Origin: Sipunculus nudus | Taxonomy: Eukaryota > Annelida > Sipuncula > Golfingiida > Sipunculidae | Assembly: GCA_026874595.1 (NCBI GenBank) | Contig: CM049318.1 | Span: 21,491,456-21,555,455, forward strand | Length of the DNA: 64,000 bases | Direction: 5' to 3' | Part shown: one piece after another, positions 56,238 through 64,000 of the stretch | Layout: each line of letters opens with the position of its first letter | How positions within the stretch are numbered: position 1 is the first letter of the stretch | Notes under the pieces: generated by a model | Databases searched by the model: none | Told to the model about the DNA's origin: nothing | The model's input: the letters and a program-made list of their open reading frames with translations, nothing else | Program-made: the position numbers and the translations under genes

Positions 56238-58535
56238 GTACGTGAAATAATACGAAGGCGACAGGTGAGAAAAAGCCGCATGGCTGACATGAACAGTTAT
56301 CATATGTAACTATGTATTGTATCTGGTATTGATGGCCGGGGGCATTCGTTATGTATTTATTAAATGCGAATGTTGTTTCCATTATGTAAAGGTGACAGCA
56401 ACAGATCATTCAGTCAATTTATGTTTATCAGAATGAAAATGACCAACTGATAGCACGTTTAATTATTAATAAAAAAAAGGAAACGGAAATTAAGGATTTA
56501 TAAAGAGGAACCATTTTCGTGTCCGTGTCAATATACTTTTTTCAAGTTATTGGCCTCTGAAACCTTAATCACATATGTTGAAGACAAGCTGTAAATGTAT
56601 AGTCACATGCCATCTAAAGCATTTGTTAAAAGAGACCACGCGGTGCTTTAATTTAAACAAAACACGATGATTTCAAGGGATTATAGTAATGGTTTTAATT
56701 TATTAATAACTTTAATAGCCTTTTTATATTATCTCTGAATCAGTTAATACACCTGTACTTATAAATGATTACGTAATCTTTTTTTTCCGTTATAGTCGTT
56801 GCGTCACACAACACGCAACATGTCATTTACAACAACAGAAGTGTGTCCCAGGAAGAAGCCCAGGGAGCATGCGCGTCGGCACCACAGGGACACCTGGCGG
56901 ATGACATCACGAACTACACGTCTCTGATGACGTACATGGCTGACATAAGGCTTCAGACTTCGTGGGCGGCCGTCAGGAGGCGGGACCTGGGTGCCTGGCT
57001 GTGGCTAGATGGCACTGAATGTTAGTCCACTTGAGTTCCCTTTTCTGCTATCTCGATCTGCTTAGTTGCAAAGGTTGACTAGAATGCTTTTAGTACATTT
57101 TAATCACCATTCGATGTATGTACTTTGTTGGGATCATATTTAACTTTATTATTATTTAAATGTGTCAAAGCTAGGAGAAAAAGTGAAAATACAAAATCTC
57201 ATAAATAACACAAGTAGAGTTGGTAAGCAAGAACTTCAGCTTTGTCACTAAAATTATATCCTTTCCTGCAAATGTCATGCCGGCTGTGACCAGTATGTCG
57301 TGTGGGGCTTGGTCTGTCGAGTGGTAACACCCACGGCTCTCTCTCTGGCGACCCGGGTTCGATTCCCGGCGTGGCTATGAGAGTTAGTTGTTGCTGTCCG
57401 TTTAATGTCGGTAGTTTTCTCCGGGTCCTCCGCTTTCTTCCATCCATACAGACGAACGAACGCCACCATGCATTTGAGCCGTGGAGAATGTTTAACATTA
57501 GTTTCTGTAACTAGTTGTAGAATCAATGTATTCTTGGATCAAAATACATGGATTTAGTAACTGTGGTAAATAGTGGTTATTTTTACCAATTAAGGTTGTT
57601 TGGACCTAAATAAATCACCTCTATACTACTGTGCCAAAGTTTTAATGGCACAATGTCCGTAAGAATGATAACAAAATTCATTTTAAATAATAGACAGTTT
57701 AGGACAAAAAAAAAATAAAAGGTATGGTTCTCAGGTATGGTGCCAAAGTTTTAATGGCACAATGCCCGTAGGAATGATAACAACGTTCACTTTAAAATAA
57801 TAGTCTGTTTAGGCCAAAAATTTAAAGGTATGGCTCTCTGGCACCCCTGCATCAAATTTGATATTTTTATTTTCAATAGAAACTTACCATTTTTGAGCTC
57901 CAGCCACTTGGACATTTCTTTCAAGAAGATAATACAATTTTGATCAAATTTCCTTTTTTTCAGTGCTTTCACTTGTTTAGCAGAGAAAATCTGTTATTAT
58001 CAGGCTTTCCCTGATCATATGACATTTTTTTCCGAAACATATAAGAAAAGGAAAAAAAAAGAAAAAAAGGAAAAGAAATCGCCCACCCGTATGATTTCAT
58101 AAAAAAGTGCCCGAATACCGAACCTTATTTTTATTTTTGGCCTTAACTTAGTAATACATGGACAGTCGACCAAACAGTCGAGGTTTACATGCCATAAGAA
58201 AATTTGGCGCTAAAGGCGGCTTCTCTCAGCTGAGCAATGAGTAGTTTTTCCTCCCATTTATCTTTTTGTTTTTACGAATTAAGTTAAATGGTTATGAAAT
58301 TTCCCTAACTCCTCTGCTTAAGTTCATGATGACAGAATCCTGTACGTGAGCCTCGTAAGGAATCTGGTCTACTACCTGTAACCGTCTCGTCTCAATTATT
58401 ACTTTTTTTCAGATAAAACGTTGGAGTTTCCCATCCCCGGAGCCTCCTGTGGCGGTCTGTCGACGACCACCCGACAGATGGAGAGCTTACCCTGTACAAA
58501 CACAGGCGACACTGGCGTCATCTGTCAGCATGAAG
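56183..58535 (+). CDS. C-type-lectin-like secreted protein, three exons, 3' end unresolved
   Basis: Joined exons 56,183-56,237, 56,796-57,020 and 58,413-58,535 give about 134 residues with phase-1 introns throughout, typical of extracellular domain genes. The N-terminus MASYVLMGLVILFGIPIS is a signal peptide. The rest fits a C-type-lectin-like fold: SQEEAQGACASAPQGHLADD (helix 1 and first Cys, like the EAxxxCxxxGGHLA pattern), WLWLDGTEY (the WxDG core), then CGGLSTTTRQMESLPC and VICQ with the closing cysteines. No EPN/QPD or WND calcium/sugar motif is seen, so sugar binding is doubtful. The last exon ends in a phase-1 GTGAGT donor, so a further exon is expected. An open stretch from 59,102 to a stop at 59,331 fits the phase, but has no family support. 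Function is unknown; immune or mucosal roles are common for such proteins. Confidence 0.7.
56796..57020 (+). CDS. Lectin-like gene exon 2, main part of the domain
   Basis: The acceptor TTTTTTTTCCGTTATAG is followed by 225 bp, phase 1 in and phase 1 out, with donor GTTAGT. It encodes the first conserved Cys region and the WLWLDGTE motif. A potential N-glycosylation site NNRS lies near the start. Confidence 0.75.
57301..57482 (+). mobile_element. tRNA-derived SINE with intact box A and box B
   Basis: GGGGCTTGGTCTGTCGAGTG GTAACACC carries box A, and GGGTTCGATTCCC (57,355-57,367) is a canonical box B. A tail with TTTTCTCCGGGTCCTCCGC, a type of phrase seen in metazoan SINE bodies, follows. It lies in intron 2 of the lectin-like gene. 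It is not a functional tRNA gene because the 5' and 3' arms do not form an acceptor stem. Confidence 0.75.
57632..57845. repeat. Roughly 109-bp tandem duplication
   Basis: TGCCAAAGTTTTAATGGCAC starts at 57,632 and again at 57,741, each followed by AATG(T/C)CCGTA(A/G)GAATGATAAC and a TTTAGG(A/C)CAAAAA stretch. Non-coding, in lectin-like gene intron 2, next to the dispersed repeat at 57,850-58,050. Confidence 0.75.
57850..58050. repeat. Dispersed repeat, pair with 41,960-42,190
   Basis: Shares AGCTCCAGC..TCGGACATTTCTT-type phrases and their order with the intergenic copy at 42.0 kb. Non-coding. Confidence 0.55.
58413..58535 (+). CDS. Lectin-like gene exon 3, closing cysteines
   Basis: The acceptor TACTTTTTTTCAG is followed by 123 bp in phase 1/1. 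It encodes YKTLEFPIPGASCGGLSTTT and on to LPCTNTGDTGVICQHE, the C-terminal half of a C-type-lectin-like domain. The donor GTGAGT predicts another exon. Confidence 0.7.
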
Positions 58536-58539
58536 GTGA

Positions 58540-59888
58540 GTCATTAAAATATCATTTTTAAAACATCCGCCCCCCCCCCCCCCCGGCAGACTATAAAAAT
58601 TCTCTATCTACCGAGGTTCAACAGCTTCCAAGCAAATAAAACTAAATATGTAAGTTACCTTGAAACACTATCGAGAGAAATCTCTCGTGGTTTTCTGCAA
58701 ATTCCAATGTAAACAAACGACCAGCAGACGATCTCAAAGGGCTCATTTGTCCGCGCCTTCGCGTGAAATGCGGTATATGTACCCTGTAAATGACCGTGGC
58801 CTTTGGACTTTGATTTTTGTCACGGAACTGGTCTGTGGATAGTCTTGGATATGCATGTGTTTGGTCTTAAACTGTAAGGTTTAATACAAATATGTCCTAA
58901 GGGGGGTCAGTTTTACAATTTCTCCATAAATCCAGAGATATTTTTCGAAGGAGCAATCGCAGCGCCACCTATCGCATATGACAATTGTGCTTCAAGGTAT
59001 ATAGCCCTTTGTTACTCTGAACCAGGCCCGGAGGCCCTCCTCCCTCCGCCCTCATGTTCCTATCGGTAGGTGACGCGGCTATTTTGTACCACCGCAAGCA
59101 GTGTATATTATAAGACGTGGACCAACAGTACCAGATGAAGTTTCCCAATCTGTCGAAAGTTTAGTACAGATAAGGCAAAACACCAACGCAAAACAAAACA
59201 TAAACAAATTTCATAGAAAATTAACATTTCTTAGATGTACTTACGAACTTTATAAACTTGTACTTATAAAAAAGTTAAACATGTTTAGAGCATCGGCAAA
59301 CAATTTGATTCTGTTTATAAAATGTGCGTGAGAAGGGTTTGAAATAAACTTATCTGTTGCATATTTATTTACAAATCTTTAGACATGTTCTTCCTTTATA
59401 AGGCCAGTGCAACAAAACGTTCACCTGCAACGGCTGTGGTATTTCGTTATCTATTAATATTAAAATCGGTTAGCCCATTCTTCAATATATAATAAGAGCC
59501 ATATGTCGCATTTGGTTTGAAACAAAACTTTGCAACAAGTAAACTTTCTACCTCCGCATATATGCAACCTACTACCTTAGGTTACATGTTTTCCTGTTTA
59601 TCAACATTGCCTTGTTTACAAACATGTTGATAAACAAGGTCATACATCCTTCACGAAGGCTTTATAAGAATTTTTCAAAACCATATTTACCCTTAGATCA
59701 TTTATATATACACAAAGGAAGCCAGAAATCACTAATTCTCTTTCGAAAGGTAGGTGAATGGGCTTCTTTAAGTGTTACGTTCCATATAAACCAGACATAT
59801 CTTTCCAGAAGGTGAACAAGAGTTATAAATCGTATGATAGGATTAACAAACATGGCTGCTACTGATACCACAGGCACCACGACAATAA

Positions 59889-59919
<31 letters not shown>

Positions 59920-60097
59920 ACTATTTCTAATAATAATAACAAAGGTATATTTATACACTTTTTGTGTATGGATAGAGCGGGAATCAAAAATTATATTTCT
60001 CTTATTCACTCACAACATATAAAATAAAACCGGTGAGTCGATGTTAATGTTTAATTCATACATATTCTTGTGAGTACGCTCACGGTACTCAGTTAAG
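58540..60097. other. Region between the lectin-like exon 3 and the oxygenase stop
   Basis: No supported gene. Holds a C-run (58,570-58,584), an (AAT)n tract at 59,888-59,925, and the weak terminal-exon candidate 59,102-59,331 with an AATAAA about 10 bp beyond its stop. A TTTAAT at 60,050-60,055 (ATTAAA on the minus strand) could serve the oxygenase as a variant poly(A) signal. Confidence 0.35.
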
Positions 60098-61474
60098 TTA
60101 TACACCGGGAAAGAACCGCCCATGTAAACTGAACGGAACAATCTGGGGCAAGGTGCACCGATTGACCCTCCTCATAGTCCTCGCATCATATACTCCAAGG
60201 AAGGACTTCTTGGAGGCGCCATCCAGAACTACACTGAGAAGGACACCGTCGTCTTCACGGCGGCCACCAGGGCGCGCCACGAACCAAGGTTCGGCCGGTA
60301 AATCGTTTTCCTCAGGCCAGGCGAGGTCAATTCCTCCACACAAGTCCTTTTTCACTAAACCCGTACGGAAAAAGTCTCTTACCCCGATGCCATAGACGTA
60401 GCACTGAACGGAATGACGACATTTCTCATTAATGGCAGGCATGTCCAAATTTGTAGCGTACTTCACTATCCCAACAGAGTGAAACGGCCGTACGTTAACT
60501 GTCTTTGCCTGCAGATCAATCGTATACCGCTTCAAGACAGGTTTCGGGAAGTCACTCTCGGGTCTCTGCCCGCGAATGTTTGAAAATAGGAGATGCTTAA
60601 ACACGCTGATATCTGGATAAGTGACCACATCGATTTCAATGACCGAACTGGTTCGTTCGACGGAATTCACGTGGTGCATCACGAACACAGCTTCTGTTTG
60701 GAGCATAACGTGCTCGCCAGTGTGTATGTTGATGACGGGAACTTGTGTTGGTTTGTCAGGGTGCCAGTCCAAGCTGTCTAATGCAGTGAAAGAACGCATG
60801 GACTTAGTCATGTTAAAATATAAAGGACAAAGGAATAATACTGCGTAATTTCTCGACAACGCGAATGAGTGCATGTAGGGTATATCCGTCAGAGAAATCC
60901 GTGTGATTACTTCCCGATTGTCTGCAGATTTTATGCGAACCAACCCAACAGAACTCCGCCCGAAAGGTAAGGGGTTCATTTCGGTCACGAAAGTTATATA
61001 GTTATCAGTTCCATATTCCGGAACGGGATGTGACGAAGACAGTAGCGGAACAAAGGCGTCCCCTATGGGCGACGTGCCGGAAACAGGAGTATCAATTTTA
61101 CGTAGTTCCTTAAGAGAATGTGGCGCGAATTCGTACCATGGCCAGAAATCACTGACCGCTACGAAATGCGACGGACCTGCCGCGTTTCCCCCGGGAAATT
61201 GGAAAACATTGACGTTTGTGTTGTCCACACCATTGAAAATAGATCTAAATTTGTCCCACATAGAAAACGACGGCTCCACAGAATCAAACAGACAGAAAGG
61301 AGCGATGGTTCCGTCAGTCACAGACGCGTTATAGAAAGCCGTTTTTAGGAACTTACTGGAGAACAAAATTTTGCGCTCTCCTCGGAGCTTGAACGAGTGC
61401 AGCTTGGCAAAGCCATCAAATGGATGAGTGAATCTTCGTGTACCCATTTCGAATAGCCCAGGTCCATTCCGGAT
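60098..61474 (-). CDS. Carotenoid oxygenase exon 2
   Basis: The acceptor AATTTATTTACAG is followed by IRNGPGLFEMGTRRF, then 458 codons and TAA at 60,100-60,098. It carries all four iron-binding histidines and ends FSLHGRFFPGV. The seven-bladed propeller is thus encoded almost entirely by one uninterrupted 1.38-kb exon. Confidence 0.94.
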   Translation of the reverse strand: MRNGPGLFEMGTRRFTHPFDGFAKLHSFKLRGERKILFSSKFLKTAFYNASVTDGTIAPFCLFDSVEPSFSMWDKFRSIFNGVDNTNVNVFQFPGGNAAGPSHFVAVSDFWPWYEFAPHSLKELRKIDTPVSGTSPIGDAFVPLLSSSHPVPEYGTDNYITFVTEMNPLPFGRSSVGLVRIKSADNREVITRISLTDIPYMHSFALSRNYAVLFLCPLYFNMTKSMRSFTALDSLDWHPDKPTQVPVINIHTGEHVMLQTEAVFVMHHVNSVERTSSVIEIDVVTYPDISVFKHLLFSNIRGQRPESDFPKPVLKRYTIDLQAKTVNVRPFHSVGIVKYATNLDMPAINEKCRHSVQCYVYGIGVRDFFRTGLVKKDLCGGIDLAWPEENDLPAEPWFVARPGGRREDDGVLLSVVLDGASKKSFLGVYDARTMRRVNRCTLPQIVPFSLHGRFFPGV

Positions 61475-62518
61475 CTGTAAATAAATTGGTTGTAAAAATA
61501 TCATATATATAGATCAAGCCATAGTAATAAATGTGCCGGTCGGCCGCAGCAATAAAATGGGCAGGCGCGTAAACTGAGATTACTTCTAAAAACATTGGAT
61601 GGTCTTGGATTATAATCTGATATCACTGGTAATGTCAGTCTCATCCGACTTTACTCTTTGTCTTCCTGATTCCACGTACATAGTTTTAACTTGGGCAATA
61701 ACATTATAAATGTACCCATTTTTGATAAAAGACTGTAGGATATGGGAAAGGTGGAAGCAAAGTGAAACTGCAAGGGCGGCACCTGAGAAGTACAGTATCA
61801 CTTCAGTTTATACCAAAACCGGGATCAAAAGAATTACAAGTACACCAAAATGAATTGTTGTCTTGAGCAAATTTCCAACTATATGGAACACGTTGGCTTT
61901 TTTTCGTTTTCTTCTGAAAAAAATATCGGCGGAGGCAGATCACATGGAATTCTCTCAATTTCCACCAATGAAATGGAGACCAACACAAAGTTTAACCCAT
62001 TTTTATATGATTTTGCATTCGTATGCGTAACAGATTACTCTTCTGAACCGCACGCGCCATGTAGAGCTGTTGGCCGAGACAGGGATGAACATCTATAATA
62101 GGATGTCGAAAAAAAAGATTTATCAGTACTTAGTGAAATGTATGGTTTACGAAGAGTAATATCGTAAGAGGCTACATGTGTAGTTCAATGATATTTGAAG
62201 CACCAGTCTTTCTCATTGCTCAACAGCACGTGATCTCATGTTGATTTGGCCGCTGAATAATTGGTAAAACCTTTTAAATAGTTATAAACACAAGACAGAT
62301 TGACTTGATTTTTCTTAACTTGGAGAGTACAGTAAGTATATACTAACGTAGGTTCCGTTTAACCACCTGGGAAGGTCCTTCTCACAGTACACGGGGTGGT
62401 CGTGCAGCTCCACTTTGTCCGACCGGAAGAGCAGATCATAATCTACGTCACTGGCCAACGATGACGTCACCAACAGAAGCAGCAGAAATACAGAAAATCG
62501 GATGGTCTGCCATGCCAT
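60098..62518 (-). CDS. Secreted carotenoid oxygenase (BCO/RPE65 family), complete, two exons
   Basis: Joined exons 62,348-62,518 and 60,098-61,474 give 515 residues, the usual size for this family of iron-dependent enzymes that cleave carotenoid double bonds. Residues 1-23 are a hydrophobic signal peptide (MAWQTIRFSVFLLLLL...). LPRWLNGTYIRNGPG spans the splice junction and is the family's N-terminal signature, and HPFDGFAKLHSF follows. The four iron-ligand histidines fit SSHPVPEYG (H206), YMHSFALS (H259), VMHHVN (H324/325) and PFSLHGRF (H508). Second-shell acids: EPWFVARPG keeps its Glu (E452), while DMPAIN (D401) and AVSD (D166) have Asp where Glu is usual. The PDPC-type motif of vertebrate BCO1/2 is not seen. 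Activity is likely but the substrate is unknown. The single intron and the signal peptide are both unusual for the family. Confidence 0.93.
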
Positions 62519-62523
62519 CCTTT
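62348..62523 (-). CDS. Carotenoid oxygenase exon 1 (CDS 62,348-62,518)
   Basis: The ATG at 62,518-62,516 is preceded by an acceptor-like CATTTCCTACAG and 5 nt (AAAGG), so an upstream noncoding exon is likely. The exon encodes 57 residues: the signal peptide, then YDLLFRSDKVELHDHPVYCE, then KDLPRWLNGTY. The donor GTTAGT is in phase 0. Confidence 0.88.
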
Positions 62524-62947
62524 CTGTAGGAAATGAACACCAAAAATCATTACAATTAGGGTTTACAAATCACTCCATTTCTATATTGAAACCAAGAATG
62601 GTAGTTGGTAAAGCGCATATCTCCGCAAACAGGGGAGTAGCCAAGGGAGGCCGTAGGCCCCCCCCCCCCCCCCACACACACACCCAGTACTCCCAGTTCC
62701 CATGAATTTCACTTAGTCTAATAATATTTTATTTTTTCTAAAACACAATAACGAAATTCCTGTCACTGGAATCCTTAGATCTTGGACTTATTACAAAACA
62801 AAGCATTGCACATGTAGTTATTTATGTATTGTTTATAGATATTTCTACATTTCAATATGTTTGATACTGCAAATATGATAATTTTTTTACAACTTTTTAC
62901 AAATTTTACAACTGATATTTGTAATTGGAATAAAAACATGTGAGGTG

Positions 62948-62987
<40 letters not shown>

Positions 62988-63006
62988 TATATATATATAT
63001 ATATAT

Positions 63007-63059
<53 letters not shown>

Positions 63060-64000
63060 TGTTTCAATTGCCTTAGCCTTAGGATAAGCTCATATCCAGA
63101 CAAAATGTTTTCGGTTCCCCAATACAGTATCCCAACCATCCAAGGTTCATTAGTTTTTCCGTAAGCCTGGTGACAAACAAACAAAATCAAACACGGGTGA
63201 AAAAAATACCTCCTTGGAGGAGGCAATAAAAACCTTTTTAACAATAGCTTTACTAGTGCTCCGTCACTTTATCTCTTGTTCATACAATTTGTAAGGGAAG
63301 TTCTTACATTCTGAAAGTAAACAACCTTAAGTGCATCTGAGTAGTTTAACAGCAAGGAACCTGGCGGGAATATGTTCTCATCCTCGGTACTGTGTAATTT
63401 TTATCACATGAGACTGAGTCAGGAGGATGAAATTTGACAGCCACCGCAAGTTTAACACCGTATGAAATAATAAAGAAATAAATTTTGTATTAAAGGGGGT
63501 TGAACGGATTGAAATTTGTACTCGTCCATTACAAGGTTGACATGCAGAAATAACCTGACAAATTTCAAGCAAAGAAAAACGTGCAGTCATTAACGTAAAC
63601 ACTTAGGCCCTTCTATCATTATAAATATGGGAACCTTTAAAAAAATATGATTAGAGGTGGTATTTCCGTTTCGACATTTTCTTGCCATGGAAATGTACTT
63701 ACCATATTTGGTGGTATAAATTATTGAATACCCTGCCTTTAGCAACAGGATTGACCCATAATAAATCATTATAATTACTTGAAACAATGAGGTCCCAAAA
63801 TGATAAAAGCTATTTACCATATATATTTCCTCCGCAGAGAATCATCCTTAACAGGAATATATCCACTGGCCTGTTTGTCACTGACGACCCAGACCATGAA
63901 TAAAAACAGCGGCCCCGGAGAAACACAAAGCAGTCACCCCGATGATCACGTGAATGGTGTTTTTTTATTGACAGATTAAACACATGGATGCGCCCCTGTT
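62524..64000. other. Upstream region of the carotenoid oxygenase
   Basis: No gene supported. CAGGGGAGTAGCCAAGG near 62,630 followed by a C-run (62,658-62,673) resembles a MITE end. A minus-strand donor ATG|GTAAAT near 63,822 could end a 5' UTR exon, and CACGTG lies near 63,947. Both are weak. Confidence 0.35.
62950..63057. repeat. (TA)n microsatellite
   Basis: About 105 bp of TA dinucleotides with two short interruptions (TTAAATA, TAAAATA). It is one of several TA tracts in the right half of the window (also 41,813, 43,870, 49,112 and 51,206). Confidence 0.9.

Noticed and set aside
57301-57375. Possible functional tRNA gene (good A and B boxes)
   Set aside because: The acceptor and anticodon arms do not pair, and a SINE-type body follows directly.
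59102-59331. Terminal exon of the lectin-like gene
   Set aside because: The phase fits and an AATAAA follows, but the acceptor is weak and the product (VYIIRRGPTVPDEV...) resembles nothing in the family. Left as a candidate only.
60153-61348. Plus-strand frames of 62-89 codons opposite the carotenoid oxygenase
   Set aside because: They are antisense shadows of a well-supported 458-codon exon.

Overview
This is a 64-kb piece of an animal nuclear genome. It is AT-rich, intron-dense and full of non-autonomous transposons, SINEs, satellites and microsatellites. The gene content (a Tousled-like kinase, a C-type-lectin-like secreted protein and a secreted carotenoid oxygenase) together with the repeat style (dispersed TGACCTTTGACC repeats, GGTGGCGCCACC repeats, tRNA-derived SINEs) suggests a lophotrochozoan such as a mollusc or brachiopod. 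That placement is inference; no species is claimed.

Layout. (1) Positions 1-37,766, minus strand: the first 15 coding exons of a Tousled-like kinase (TLK). They run from the start codon at 37,766 to the catalytic HYDLKP motif near 720; the rest of the kinase domain lies off the left edge. All 14 exon junctions were read by eye and every phase agrees, giving 593 complete codons. The introns carry most of the repeats: tandem elements of 338 bp and 278 bp, a complete hAT-type MITE with an 8-bp target-site duplication, a second MITE, a SINE, an array of nuclear-receptor-like motifs, and a 40-bp minisatellite that starts exactly at an exon/intron junction. (2) About 40.4-41.1 kb: a probable TLK promoter/5' UTR region with ETS, CCAAT, TATA-like and CRE motifs. 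(3) About 41.1-56.1 kb: roughly 15 kb with no gene I can support, rich in microsatellites, long G/C homopolymers, MITE ends, a 5'-truncated LINE fragment and one compact cluster of transcription-factor-like sites. (4) Positions 56,183-58,535, plus strand: three exons of a short C-type-lectin-like secreted protein, with its 3' end not identified. (5) Positions 60,098-62,518, minus strand: an apparently complete two-exon carotenoid oxygenase (515 residues) with a signal peptide and all four iron-binding histidines. (6) 62.5-64 kb: upstream sequence of that gene with a long TA microsatellite.

The three genes have no evident functional link. The most unusual structures are the minisatellite in the TLK gene, in which each 40-bp unit copies the end of a 72-bp coding exon with its 5' splice site, and the mosaic repeat families in TLK introns that share the palindrome GGTGGCGCCACC.
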